Source: Flavobacterium sp. N2038
GTDB taxonomy: Bacteria > Bacteroidota > Bacteroidia > Flavobacteriales > Flavobacteriaceae
Direction of reading: 5' to 3'
Assembly: GCF_025947185.1 (NCBI RefSeq)
Contig: NZ_CP110001.1
Location: 2,418,001-2,482,000 of the forward strand
Length of the DNA stretch: 64,000 nt
The position numbers and the translations under genes were made by a program. The notes under the pieces were generated by a model. The model ran no database searches, had not been told where the DNA came from, and saw only the letters and a program-made list of their open reading frames with translations. Shown one piece after another: positions 1-9,319 of this stretch (position 1 is its first letter; every line of letters starts with the position of its first letter).

Positions 1-1080
1 GTAATCATGCAGTGTTTTCAGCCAGACCAGATTCCAGCAATGGCAACTTTAGCAAAAGAATTTGCGGTTTTTGATCATTGGTATTGCTCAGTGCCAAGTC
101 AGACCTATTGCAATCGGGCGTTCTGGCATGCGGCAAGCTCAGGAGGCAAAGTGATTAATCCGCTTGGTGAAGACGGAAGTGGTTTTTCCGGCATTGATGG
201 TGATTTGAAGGGTATGGATTCGTGGATAAAAGAGGTTTGGTCATTGCCAACTATTTTTGATCGTATGAATGACAATAATATTTCATGGAAAGTTTATTCG
301 CCTATTGCTCCTCTGAGTCTGACATATATTGTAAACGGGACTGGAGAAGGAAAAGACAATACGCATGGACATCTTGATTTTTTCTACGATTTAGAATTTG
401 GAACGTTGCCACAATACTCGTTTGTAGAACCTCAGTTTCTTCATAAACACAACGATCAGCATCCATCGGCAGTACATCATGAATTAACTACGGGCACGGT
501 AAAATTAGGAGATGAACTAATTAGAGAAGTTTATAATGCCATCAAAAGAAGTCCAAAAAGAGACAAAATACTTTTTATTATCACTCATGATGAACATGGA
601 GGCTGTTATGATCATGTTGCTCCGCCAAATACGGTGCCACCTGTTGAAGGTATGAAAGGGGAGTGTGATTTTACCTTTGATCGTCTTGGTGTCCGCGTTC
701 CTATGATAATGGTATCTTCCTATATTCAGCCAAAGACGATAATCAACGGACAATTTGAGCATACTTCATTCATAAAAACAGTTTGTCAGAAATGGGGAAT
801 GGATCCGCTCACCGATAGGGATAAAAGCCCTGAAGTTTTACCATTTACGGAAGTTTTCTCCAATCAGAAAAGAACAGATTGGCCCGATATTCCATCAGAA
901 ATGAGCTTAAAGGAATTACTTCCGGAAGTCGACACAAGCGGTGATCCATTAAACGGACTTCAAAAATCCATGTTAAGCAGTCTGTTACACATCGAAAAAA
1001 TGAAAGCTCTTGGTAATACTCAAAAAGAAGAAATACAAACTATTGGAGATATGATGGAATTTATCAAGAGATTTCAGTAA
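1..1080 (+). CDS. Phosphoesterase family protein (phospholipase C / acid phosphatase type), 5' end missing
   Basis: The reading frame is open to the left edge, so the true start and the N-terminal metal-binding part lie outside the window. The visible part matches the phosphoesterase family that includes bacterial phospholipase C and AcpA-type acid phosphatases. It has an early Tyr/Trp-rich stretch (DHWYCSVPSQTYCNR) and a metal-ligand motif THDEHGGCYDHVAPP about 195 residues in. An RLGVRVPMIMVSSYI segment follows, then FEHTSFIKT with a conserved His. Such enzymes cleave phosphate esters, usually after export. About 359 residues are visible and the family is usually 400-550, which fits a missing N-terminus. 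The substrate cannot be read from sequence. A strong terminator follows, so it is probably the last gene of its unit. Confidence 0.85.
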   Translation, partial: VIMQCFQPDQIPAMATLAKEFAVFDHWYCSVPSQTYCNRAFWHAASSGGKVINPLGEDGSGFSGIDGDLKGMDSWIKEVWSLPTIFDRMNDNNISWKVYSPIAPLSLTYIVNGTGEGKDNTHGHLDFFYDLEFGTLPQYSFVEPQFLHKHNDQHPSAVHHELTTGTVKLGDELIREVYNAIKRSPKRDKILFIITHDEHGGCYDHVAPPNTVPPVEGMKGECDFTFDRLGVRVPMIMVSSYIQPKTIINGQFEHTSFIKTVCQKWGMDPLTDRDKSPEVLPFTEVFSNQKRTDWPDIPSEMSLKELLPEVDTSGDPLNGLQKSMLSSLLHIEKMKALGNTQKEEIQTIGDMMEFIKRFQ

Positions 1081-1158
1081 AACCAATTGTAGTATGATTC
1101 TGCTATAAAGCTTAAGAGTATTGTAAAGATTGAAAATTTAAATTGCCATGAAACAAGA

Positions 1159-1190
1159 AAACCTGCAAATCCTTGGATTTGCAGGTTTTA
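1159..1190 (+). terminator. Rho-independent terminator after the phosphoesterase gene
   Basis: A 14-bp perfect stem (AAACCTGCAAATCC pairing with GGATTTGCAGGTTT) with a 2-base loop lies 78 bases after the phosphoesterase stop. A T-rich run starts about 10 bases further on. The facing gene is convergent, so the hairpin may serve both directions. Confidence 0.7.
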
Positions 1191-1337
1191 CCACTATTTT
1201 TTTCGGGTTTTTGAAAAGATTAAAAAAGAGGTTTTTTTACTTTTACCCTTTTATTGGTGAGAGTATGATTTGAACTTTAAGTTCGAATCCTATAATTAGA
1301 AATCATTTGATTATAAAAAATACAATCGATGTGTTCC

Positions 1338-2552
1338 TTATCTTAATTTTCCAACAAATATTACACTTCCGCCAATCGCCTCAGAAATTGCTTCAAAATC
1401 AGCAGCTCCTTTTTGTTTCAAAAGGCTGAATTTACCGTCAGGAGCAGTGATATTACCATAATATTCTACACCATCAATTGTACCAACAGTATAAACGGTA
1501 CCGTATTTTTCAAAAGAAGTAAAAGGTTCCACTTTTAATGTTTTTAAATCTACAAGAGCAAATTTTGTTGGAGCATTATACCAGTCAGCAGGTTTTGCCG
1601 GTGGAGTAAATGTATTGTCTAAGTATTGAGCAAGAGCTTTATCTCCGTGAACATACGCCACAACATTTACTGAATGCGCATTTAGAGCAGCTTTTAAATC
1701 TACAAAAAAGTTAGGATCAAATGTTCCGTTAGGATTTACTTTTAATAATCCGCTTGTAGTTGGATTACCAGTTACAGTACTATAATCTAATGAAATGGCA
1801 CTTTCACGAGATGGTCTGTAATACAGTGAACCATCAGTTCCTTTTGCAAACGTATGATACCCCATCGACATACGAGAATCTTTAACATAAGTAACTGCTT
1901 TTGTTGTTAAATCAAAAACGGCAATTTGTGCATATTGTAGAAACCTGTTATAATCAGTAGGAGTTGCAGCAATTGGTAAGATGATTTTTTTTGCAGAAGT
2001 AACATAACTCATATAAGTTGCTGTTTTGATACCTGCATCATTACTAAATGGCAATGGAGTAACGGCTATAGTTTCTGTGATAGCCATAGTTGTTGGGTTG
2101 AACTTAATAATTTTGCCATCATTTAAGGCAAAGAAATAAGCTTCTGTCTCAGACACGAAAGCAGGAGGACCAAAAGTACCACTAACACCTGTACCTGTAA
2201 GACTTAAAGCATCTGAAGCCGAAATTTTCATATCATTACTTACATTGTATTTGGTTAAGGTTGATGCTGTACCATTCCAAACATAAGGGTGTTCGCCATA
2301 GGAATAAATTGTAGCACCCGGACCTATCTCTGTCATCGTTTTGTAATCAAGAGTTGAAGGGAATTTGTCGTATGCTCCTAAATAAAAAACTCTGCCTCCG
2401 GGAGTATTTACACGTACTGACGCTATAACTGCCGGGTTATTACCCTGACCTTCATCTTTCTTAGAATCATCTGAACTACATGATGTTAATGCAAATACCG
2501 AGCACATTATGGCTAATGCAGCATGTTTTATAAAAAATCGATTTGTTTTCAT
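1338..2552 (-). CDS. DUF4374 lipoprotein, XusB-like siderophore-binding surface protein
   Basis: This 404-residue protein has a lipoprotein signal peptide with lipobox ALTSC at about residues 21-25, followed by SSDDSKKDE, a typical surface-export-like tail. The rest is repetitive beta-propeller-like sequence with no catalytic motif and matches the DUF4374 family. The family member XusB of Bacteroides thetaiotaomicron is a surface lipoprotein that captures ferric siderophore for the TonB receptor XusA. Here the gene lies 21 bases after the TonB receptor gene on the same strand, so the two are probably co-transcribed. I infer that it binds the siderophore made by the adjacent biosynthetic genes. 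No XusC-like inner-membrane partner is present nearby. Confidence 0.82.
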   Translation of the reverse strand: MKTNRFFIKHAALAIMCSVFALTSCSSDDSKKDEGQGNNPAVIASVRVNTPGGRVFYLGAYDKFPSTLDYKTMTEIGPGATIYSYGEHPYVWNGTASTLTKYNVSNDMKISASDALSLTGTGVSGTFGPPAFVSETEAYFFALNDGKIIKFNPTTMAITETIAVTPLPFSNDAGIKTATYMSYVTSAKKIILPIAATPTDYNRFLQYAQIAVFDLTTKAVTYVKDSRMSMGYHTFAKGTDGSLYYRPSRESAISLDYSTVTGNPTTSGLLKVNPNGTFDPNFFVDLKAALNAHSVNVVAYVHGDKALAQYLDNTFTPPAKPADWYNAPTKFALVDLKTLKVEPFTSFEKYGTVYTVGTIDGVEYYGNITAPDGKFSLLKQKGAADFEAISEAIGGSVIFVGKLR

Positions 2553-2573
2553 ACGTATTGATTATATATATAA

Positions 2574-4943
2574 TTAAAATTGAGTTACTAATTTGATATT
2601 AAATGATCTTCCTGGTTTTTGAACACCAAAAAAGTCATAATTTTTTTCATTACTTAAGTTTTGTATTTCGGCTGTCAGGGCATATCTAACCTTATTTATG
2701 CTATTATGATAGGTCGTGCCAAGATCAAAAAATTGCTGACTTGGAATCACAAATGGATTTGCTGAAGCGCTTTCCCAGCTTCTATAAAATTCATAAACAT
2801 ATCTTGCATCAAGAAAAAGAGATAATTTATCTGCCTTGTCAATGACGTTGAGAAAAGAATAATTAACACCTGCGTTAGCAAAAAAATAGGGCTGATTAGG
2901 TACTCGGTCTCCTTTGTAAGCTGCAAATATTCCTTCGTCTGAGTCATTATAAAAATGCTGATACGTACTGTTTGCGTTAAACGAAAGTTTACCGTTTTTA
3001 GAAGTCCAGTTTCCGGAAACTTCAATTCCTTTAGAAGTAGCTGCAAATACATTCTGATAAATATTGTTGCGGTCTATACTTGGAACAAACAAGATTTGGT
3101 TGTCTATCTTTCTTAAAAAGACATTGGTTTGCACTTGCCAGCTGCTCGTTTCATAATTTTCTTTTGACTTGAAAAAAAGTTCAAAATTGACGTTATGACT
3201 GCGTTCAGGTTTTAAATTGATATTGCCTTGTATGAATTGTCCGTCTCCGAACAACTCATCGGTCTGAGGCAGACGGGTAGCATATTCATAGGTTAGTCTG
3301 GTAGAAAACTGTTCATTGAACTTAAAACGAAATCCATTTCCAAAACCAAAATAGTTTACACTTCGGTTTTCTTTTATTGTTGTATTATTAGAAGGGATCT
3401 TCTCCTCAGAACTGATTTTTTGTAAATAATTTTTAGCAAAGAAAACATTCTCTAATTTTTCATTAAAGGCATTTATTTTAAAGTCTGCGCCATTAATCCA
3501 TGTAAACAAATCTCTTACTGCACTGGCCGGATCATAGCCATTAATAAGTCTGTCATCTCCGGTTTGTTTGGAGTAGGTAGGTGCCGAAGTAAAACTTACG
3601 GCATATTGATTATTGATTTTCCATGAAGCTTTCAGACGCGAAAAAACATCATTATTCCAGGTATAGGTATCACTTGGACCGGTAGATTCTGAAATCTCTC
3701 CGCTGACATTTCCGGCAGACCCCTCAATACGCTCGCCATACCAATTGTAAACAAAATCAGATACATCTGTAAATTGACGTTCTCTGTAATTATAACCTGA
3801 AATAAAATCTACTTTAAAATTTTCACCAAAGTCATTGCGATACGTAAGGACAGATCCAGCCGATTTTCTATACGTCATAACCTCTCCGTAAGGAACTCCA
3901 ACCATTAATTGATTATGCTGAATTTCCTTTGTGTAGTCGGTATAAAATCCTTCGATACTCAATTCTTTTGCCCAGATTCGGTCTTTTACTCCCGTTATTA
4001 ACTGCATGCCGAAGCCTTTGTATGCATCATGAAATCGCGGTACTGTTACATTTTTAATCTTTCCGGCATTGTCAGCAACATCAACATCTACCTTATAATT
4101 ATTTTGAGAAGTGTCGTAAAATCCGCTTCCTTTAATAAAAAATCCGGTCTTTTGATTGTAATTGCTAAGAATTAGAGATGTTCGGTAAGTTCCAAAAGAT
4201 CCCGCCTGAGCTGAAAAAGACCCGCTGAAGCCAGACTTTATTTTTGGAGTAATTAAATTGACAGCACCACCAAGAGCATCTGCTCCAAATTCGATAGGAA
4301 CCACTCCCTTATAAACCTCCACACGATCAATTAAATTTACCGGAACTGTTGAAACCCCAAAAGTATAACCATGATATTCCAACGGAATACCTTCTAAGAA
4401 AAACCGGATTTGATTTCCTGTTAATCCATTCATCGAAAAGCTTGTTCTGGAACCTAAACCGCCGCTGCGTCTTACACTTATGCCTTGGGTCTGAGCAAGT
4501 ACTTCGCCCAAATCTGCAGTTTGAAACTTAGCTTCCCGCATTTCTATTACCGAAACGGCTTGTGCTGTTTGCTCTTTTTTTTGTTTTTCAGATATACTCT
4601 TTACAACTACGTCATTTAATTTCTCGGCATCTTTCGATGTTTTATCCTCTTTTTCCAGAATAATAGTAACCGTAGTATTTGATTGATTTTCTAAAATAAC
4701 GGTTTGTTTCTTTGAAATGTACCCATCTAAACTCACCTCAATTGTATATCTGCCATTTTTCAGATTTTCTATCTGATAAAATCCGTCAGAATTTGTTTCT
4801 GCATTTATTTTGGTGTCTAAAAGATGGATATTGACTCCTGCTAACGGGTTTCCGAATTCATTATTTATTTTGCCTGAGATTTTGTTTTGTGCCATCAAAA
4901 ATGTTGACGAGAATATAAAGAGCAATGCTATTTTAAGATTCAT
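2574..4943 (-). CDS. TonB-dependent siderophore receptor with carboxypeptidase-like N-terminal domain
   Basis: This 789-residue outer-membrane receptor starts with a signal peptide (cleavage likely after FLMAQ). A carboxypeptidase-D regulatory-like domain follows at about residues 22-97 (ISGKINNEFGNPLAG). The plug domain begins near residue 120 (LNDVVVKSISEKQKK) and includes SFSMNGLTGNQIRFFLEG. The barrel ends in an aromatic residue (LVTQF), as outer-membrane barrels do. The length is typical of siderophore/haem receptors and shorter than the ~1000-residue SusC type. Its gene is first in a unit with the DUF4374 gene and has its own upstream region with a 19-bp palindrome that recurs in front of the biosynthetic operon. 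It most likely imports the cognate ferric siderophore. Confidence 0.9.
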   Translation of the reverse strand: MNLKIALLFIFSSTFLMAQNKISGKINNEFGNPLAGVNIHLLDTKINAETNSDGFYQIENLKNGRYTIEVSLDGYISKKQTVILENQSNTTVTIILEKEDKTSKDAEKLNDVVVKSISEKQKKEQTAQAVSVIEMREAKFQTADLGEVLAQTQGISVRRSGGLGSRTSFSMNGLTGNQIRFFLEGIPLEYHGYTFGVSTVPVNLIDRVEVYKGVVPIEFGADALGGAVNLITPKIKSGFSGSFSAQAGSFGTYRTSLILSNYNQKTGFFIKGSGFYDTSQNNYKVDVDVADNAGKIKNVTVPRFHDAYKGFGMQLITGVKDRIWAKELSIEGFYTDYTKEIQHNQLMVGVPYGEVMTYRKSAGSVLTYRNDFGENFKVDFISGYNYRERQFTDVSDFVYNWYGERIEGSAGNVSGEISESTGPSDTYTWNNDVFSRLKASWKINNQYAVSFTSAPTYSKQTGDDRLINGYDPASAVRDLFTWINGADFKINAFNEKLENVFFAKNYLQKISSEEKIPSNNTTIKENRSVNYFGFGNGFRFKFNEQFSTRLTYEYATRLPQTDELFGDGQFIQGNINLKPERSHNVNFELFFKSKENYETSSWQVQTNVFLRKIDNQILFVPSIDRNNIYQNVFAATSKGIEVSGNWTSKNGKLSFNANSTYQHFYNDSDEGIFAAYKGDRVPNQPYFFANAGVNYSFLNVIDKADKLSLFLDARYVYEFYRSWESASANPFVIPSQQFFDLGTTYHNSINKVRYALTAEIQNLSNEKNYDFFGVQKPGRSFNIKLVTQF

Positions 4944-4970
4944 GAAATATACTTAGAATTATACACTATT

Positions 4971-4989
4971 TTTATTTAGAATAAATAAA
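4971..4989. promoter_or_regulatory. Palindromic operator, candidate Fur-type box, upstream of the TonB receptor
   Basis: The sequence TTATTTA-GAA-TAAATAA is a perfect 7-3-7 inverted repeat, extending to 8-3-8 here. It lies 28-46 bases upstream of the receptor ATG. The same 17 bases recur upstream of the nitroreductase-led operon. Sharing by two siderophore units points to a common regulator. Fur is my inference, because the repeat does not match the E. coli consensus closely. Confidence 0.55.
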
Positions 4990-5051
4990 GATTCAAAAGT
5001 ATGAAATTATCTATTAATAATAACCAAATAGTATATAAAATATATTAATTT

Positions 5052-6143
5052 TTAATTTAAAGCCTCTATGATTTTTGATTTTTGGTTCTTTTTTCTGAGG
5101 AAATCTAAAAGTATTTGAACAGAAAAAGTCAGTATAATATAAAGTACTATAAGTGCCAGTACAGTTGATATTCCATTCTCTCTAAAACCAAAGATGCCTT
5201 TACCCCAGGAAATTAGAATCCATTGTGTCATGTACATTGAAGTGAGGTTCTTACTGCAATATTTTAATAGTTTTATAAATTTATTTTCTTTGACATTTAT
5301 AGATATTTTAAAAATAATCCATAGGAAAATTAATGTCCAGCCTGCGAAATAAACAACACCGCCCGGGCCCATATGGTAAAAACCATTGTAATTATAAGCT
5401 CCGTAGATAAAAACCAATGGCGCACCCAAAGCAAGAAACAAAAAGCTGGTATACAGCATGTTTTTAAACAATTTAGGACTGTCATAATTAAGTTCCTGGT
5501 ACCATTTGCCAAAAAACATTCCTATGATAATAAAAGACATCCACGGAAAAACAGGAAAATAAATGTATGCCGGAAAATCATTACTGAAAAGTAGATCCAG
5601 CACATAATTAATAACAGGATAATCTATATTGATGCCGCTGACTTCTCTGGATACTAATGCTATTAACAGGCCTATGGCTAAGATTACATATTTATTGGTG
5701 ACATATTTTCTAATAAAACCAATGAACAGCAAAGACATTCCTGCTAATTGAAGAATATCACCCAATAGCATCAAATATATATATTGCTGCTCTATTGGCC
5801 CATGCCATCCGTATCTTTGTATAAAATTATCTGGCGCAAAACCAAAAATGACAGGAAAAATGAACTTTAAAAAATTCATGAAAAGAGCAGCAGCTAAAAG
5901 CAGTCCGCCACGTTTTAAAGAACTTTTAAGGCTTTGATGACGAGAGGTCATAAAGGTTATTCCCATACAGATTAGAAAAATAGAAGTTCCTCTGCCCAGA
6001 AAAACAATAAAACTCCCAATAAAGGTTTCCGACTGTGATTTGACATCTGCAAATGTCAGTAGTGTATGTATGATTATCATGCCTATAACACTCATTCCTT
6101 TTATTAGATCCAGTGCTGCAATTCTTTTACTTTGCTGTTCCAT
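5052..6143 (-). CDS. Multi-pass membrane acyltransferase-like protein (DUF1624 / HGSNAT-like)
   Basis: This 363-residue protein has about ten hydrophobic helices and a start typical of DUF1624/heparan-glucosaminide acetyltransferase-like proteins: KRIAALDLIKGMSVIGM, then a His (IIHTLL) in the first helix. Members of this broad group move acyl groups onto substrates at or across the cytoplasmic membrane, but many are uncharacterised. The gene is last in the siderophore operon, 57 bases after an adenylating enzyme that itself follows a carrier protein. That order suggests it receives an acyl group from the carrier protein and attaches it to the siderophore or a membrane acceptor. This role is inferred; an unrelated envelope function is possible. 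Confidence 0.7.
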   Translation of the reverse strand: MEQQSKRIAALDLIKGMSVIGMIIIHTLLTFADVKSQSETFIGSFIVFLGRGTSIFLICMGITFMTSRHQSLKSSLKRGGLLLAAALFMNFLKFIFPVIFGFAPDNFIQRYGWHGPIEQQYIYLMLLGDILQLAGMSLLFIGFIRKYVTNKYVILAIGLLIALVSREVSGINIDYPVINYVLDLLFSNDFPAYIYFPVFPWMSFIIIGMFFGKWYQELNYDSPKLFKNMLYTSFLFLALGAPLVFIYGAYNYNGFYHMGPGGVVYFAGWTLIFLWIIFKISINVKENKFIKLLKYCSKNLTSMYMTQWILISWGKGIFGFRENGISTVLALIVLYIILTFSVQILLDFLRKKNQKSKIIEALN

Positions 6144-6200
6144 AGTTCTTTATTTTTAATCTTTATGTCTTATAACCTATTAGTTATTAAATAGTTGAAA

Positions 6201-7616
6201 TTACTCTGTAACCGTTTTTACAGCTGCTAGTGAATTTTCGTTTTCATTGATATGTCTATTTAAAGCAGGATAATCTACTTTACCATTAACAGTCAGTGGT
6301 ATCTGATCGAAATAATAGTTTTTTAATGAACTGGCATGTAATCCCAGTTTTTCCTTTAACAGTTGTGTAATGGTTTGACGCAGTAAAGATGGATCCTGAT
6401 GTATGATTCCGAGATATTTATCCTGAACACTTATACAGATGAAAGTTTGTCCACCTAATTCATTTTTTAGTAAAACTTCAACTTCATCAAGGTTTAAACG
6501 AACTCCGAATAGTTTTATAATGCGTTTAATGCGTCCCTTAATATGATAATAACCCAATTCATCTTTTTCTGCCAAATCACCGGTATAAAGTTTGTCAGTA
6601 TGATTATAATCCTGTAAATCAAAAATGTTGTTAGCATAACCTCCGGAGACATTGGGGCCGTAATAAATAAGTTCTCTTGTTTTTTCATCAATTTCAAACC
6701 TTCCGTTTTTTACAGGAAAACCTATAGACGTTCCTTTAGTTTGGAAATCTTTTGGCGGTAAAAAAGCCATTCTGCCGCTGGCTTCGGTTTGTCCGTATTG
6801 TGCGAAAAACTGTTTGCCATAAATTTGGGTATAATCTGAAATGACGTTTGCCAATTCTTTATTCATCATTCCTCCTGTGTGGGTCAAATAACGTACAGAA
6901 GGAGTGTCTTTTTTAAAGAAACCAAAACGATGCAGTAACTCATAAAAATAAGGAACACCGCTTAGTGTAGAAAAACCATACTCGGCAAGATCTGACCAAA
7001 ATTCTTTTTGAAGCGCATCCCTGTCAGTACATACAATTGTATTTGCTTTGATGCAATTTGTTGTAAAAATTGAAAAGCCGTAGACAAAATTAACAGGTAC
7101 ATTTAACGGAACAACATCGTGTTCCGTTATTGGCATGTACTCCATGATAGATAAGGCATTCTGAACCAGATTGTGATCTGAAATCTTAACAAATTTAGGT
7201 GACCCTGTAGTTCCTGAAGTGCTCATTAAAAGCTTAATATCACCATGAATAGGAGACAGAAGAATTTCTTTTCTTTTAAAGACTGAAATAGCTGCAGATA
7301 CCTGTTTTAACTCATATTCTTCAACCACTGTCCTTGACGGATCGAAGATATAAGCAGGTCTGTATTCATTTTCAAGATTTTGCTTAAACGCAGGATGTAA
7401 TCCCGCGTTAAGCAATGCTACTGTGTACTTTTTTTGATAAAAATTCAAAAACGTTTCAATTGCCGGCAGCTGATTGTCATTATAAATAAAAACAACTGCA
7501 CGCAAATTTTCAATGTCTAAAGATTCATGTAAATCGGCAAACGTTTTAACAACTTTGGTTTTTGCATCTATAAAATTTAATTTTTTATTTTTTTGAATTA
7601 AATCATAAAGTCCCAT
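6201..7616 (-). CDS. Stand-alone AMP-forming adenylation enzyme (acyl/aryl/amino acid-AMP ligase)
   Basis: The 471-residue protein carries the ANL-superfamily core motifs in order: A3 loop LMSTSGTTGSPK, A5 AQYGQTEASGRM, A7 YTGDLAEKDELGYYH, A8 hinge KGRIKRIIKLFGVRLN and C-terminal NGKVDYPAL with the catalytic Lys. These enzymes activate a carboxylate with ATP and load it onto CoA or a carrier protein. A carrier protein gene lies directly upstream, so that protein is the likely acceptor. The chosen ATG (protein MGLYDLI) leaves 16 bases after the carrier stop and has AAGAAG about 8 bases before it. An earlier in-frame ATG 33 bases upstream would overlap the carrier gene. The specificity-determining residues could not be assigned. 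Confidence 0.85.
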   Translation of the reverse strand: MGLYDLIQKNKKLNFIDAKTKVVKTFADLHESLDIENLRAVVFIYNDNQLPAIETFLNFYQKKYTVALLNAGLHPAFKQNLENEYRPAYIFDPSRTVVEEYELKQVSAAISVFKRKEILLSPIHGDIKLLMSTSGTTGSPKFVKISDHNLVQNALSIMEYMPITEHDVVPLNVPVNFVYGFSIFTTNCIKANTIVCTDRDALQKEFWSDLAEYGFSTLSGVPYFYELLHRFGFFKKDTPSVRYLTHTGGMMNKELANVISDYTQIYGKQFFAQYGQTEASGRMAFLPPKDFQTKGTSIGFPVKNGRFEIDEKTRELIYYGPNVSGGYANNIFDLQDYNHTDKLYTGDLAEKDELGYYHIKGRIKRIIKLFGVRLNLDEVEVLLKNELGGQTFICISVQDKYLGIIHQDPSLLRQTITQLLKEKLGLHASSLKNYYFDQIPLTVNGKVDYPALNRHINENENSLAAVKTVTE

Positions 7617-7632
7617 AGTTTCTTCTTTTGAA

Positions 7633-7875
7633 TTATTGGATTTCAACACCGTTTTTCTTCAATATTGCTTTTATTTTATCAACGCTTCCCATTTCCAGAA
7701 TGTCTTCCATCGGAATTGAAACATTATAAAATTTCTCCAGCTCATCAACCAAAAGCAAATGACTCATGGAATCCCATTCTACAATACCCTGGTATTCTAA
7801 ATCAGCTGTAATGGATTCTACCGGTATTTCAAATGCAGTTGCAAATACTTGATGTAATTCTTGTGTTGTGCTCAT
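7633..7875 (-). CDS. Acyl/peptidyl carrier protein
   Basis: This 80-residue acidic protein has the phosphopantetheine attachment signature EWDSMSHLLLVDELE, with Ser36 as the expected attachment site, and the four-helix pattern of carrier proteins. Its sequence is unlike a housekeeping AcpP (no DSLD), which suits a dedicated carrier. It sits between the MATE exporter gene and the adenylating enzyme gene, both on the same strand with short gaps. I infer that it carries the activated acyl or amino acid unit used by this locus. A 4'-phosphopantetheinyl transferase gene is not in the window. Confidence 0.9.
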   Translation of the reverse strand: MSTTQELHQVFATAFEIPVESITADLEYQGIVEWDSMSHLLLVDELEKFYNVSIPMEDILEMGSVDKIKAILKKNGVEIQ

Positions 7876-7912
7876 AATAATCTTGTTTTAATTTGTTTAT
7901 ACTTTGTTATTT

Positions 7913-9319
7913 TTAAACTTTAGTTAATTTCCATTTTCCTGTTCTGAATATCGTAATACAGCCAAATGCCAGTACCAATTCTGAAATTAAGATGGCAGCA
8001 AAAATGCCTTTTGGACCAAAACCTAATGCTACTCCAAAGACATAGGAAAGCGGTATTTGTATCACGTAAAACATAAGAATGTACAGCATGGTAACAATCA
8101 TTACTTTTCCGGCAGCATTAAGCGCTCTGGAAATGACCATGGTGTAACCTAATAATACATAGGCAATAGAAATAATGTGAATGTAAGTTGTGCTGTTGTC
8201 GACTACTTCGGGCACATCAGAAAAGATTCTGACAACGGGATCTGCTATAAAAATCCATACTATTGCCACCGAAATCAAAAAGCACATATTGATCATGCCT
8301 GCCCGCCAAACTGATTTTTCGGCTCTATCGGGCTGCTGTGCGCCCAAATTTTGTCCGGTTAAAATTCCTGCAGCATTGCCAATACCCCAAGCCGGAGTAG
8401 TGGCTATCGAAGCAACTCGCTGTGCTATTATATAACCTGCCAGTGCATTGCCTCCAAAATGAGAAACAATTTTGATCATAAACAGCCAGCTCGATGCAGG
8501 AATCAAATACTGCAGCATGCCTCCAAAAGCAAGTCTCAGTACTTTATTGAATATTTCGCGATGAATTGCCAGCTGTTGTTTTCCAATTTGAATAATGGTT
8601 GTTCCTTTAATTAAATGGAAAGCCTGATAACTGAGTCCTGTAAAACGGGCTAGAGCGGTAGCGATACCAACGCCTAAAAGCCCATAGGCAGGAACAGGAC
8701 CCCACCCAAAAATAAGCAGCGGACACAGAAGTATGTTTAATATATTAGACAGCCAAAGTGTGCGCATTGCCATAGAAGCATAACCCGCACCTCGGAAAAT
8801 ACCATTTAGCGCAATACGGATAATAATGAAGCCGCAGCTGGCAAACATTACTTTTGCATACAAACTGCCTTGTTTTATCATTTCTGGAGAAAGTCCTACG
8901 AGACTTAATATTTCATCACTCCATATAAAACATATTAAGCTTATTACAACACCGCAAATAACACTTATGTTTACTACCTGTCCGGCTGTAACACTTGCTT
9001 CTTTAAAGTTCTGCTCGCCAACGCGCCTTGCAATTAAGGTCGAAGCGGCAATGCTTAAACCTATAGAGACGGAATAAGAAAAGCTGATAACAGACTCTGT
9101 GGAACCAACAATAGAAACTGCCGATGCCCCAAGTTTACTCACAAAAAATAAACTGGCACAAACAAAAACAGATTCCATTACCAGTTCTAAAACCATAGGA
9201 ACGGCAAGCAGGACAATTGCTCTATTAATACTGCCTGATGTGAATTTTTTCTCTCGGCCTAATACTGCGGTAAGAAACAAATCAGTATAGGATTGAAGCC
9301 TTAATACAACTACTTTCAT
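7913..9319 (-). CDS. MATE family efflux transporter, probable siderophore exporter
   Basis: The 468-residue protein has twelve hydrophobic helices in two similar halves, as expected for MATE proteins (NorM/DinF group), which export compounds using Na+ or H+ gradients. Typical segments include AVPMVLELVMESVF near the start and AAGILTGQNLGA about two thirds along. Its ATG overlaps the stop of the upstream NIS synthetase by four bases (ATGA), so translation is probably coupled. The position between biosynthetic genes suggests export of the finished siderophore across the inner membrane; that is inferred from context. Confidence 0.88.
   Translation of the reverse strand: MKVVVLRLQSYTDLFLTAVLGREKKFTSGSINRAIVLLAVPMVLELVMESVFVCASLFFVSKLGASAVSIVGSTESVISFSYSVSIGLSIAASTLIARRVGEQNFKEASVTAGQVVNISVICGVVISLICFIWSDEILSLVGLSPEMIKQGSLYAKVMFASCGFIIIRIALNGIFRGAGYASMAMRTLWLSNILNILLCPLLIFGWGPVPAYGLLGVGIATALARFTGLSYQAFHLIKGTTIIQIGKQQLAIHREIFNKVLRLAFGGMLQYLIPASSWLFMIKIVSHFGGNALAGYIIAQRVASIATTPAWGIGNAAGILTGQNLGAQQPDRAEKSVWRAGMINMCFLISVAIVWIFIADPVVRIFSDVPEVVDNSTTYIHIISIAYVLLGYTMVISRALNAAGKVMIVTMLYILMFYVIQIPLSYVFGVALGFGPKGIFAAILISELVLAFGCITIFRTGKWKLTKV

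Noticed and set aside
5373..5594. Plus-strand small proteins inside the acyltransferase gene
   Set aside because: They are shadow frames of an intact membrane-protein gene, with no start signals of their own.
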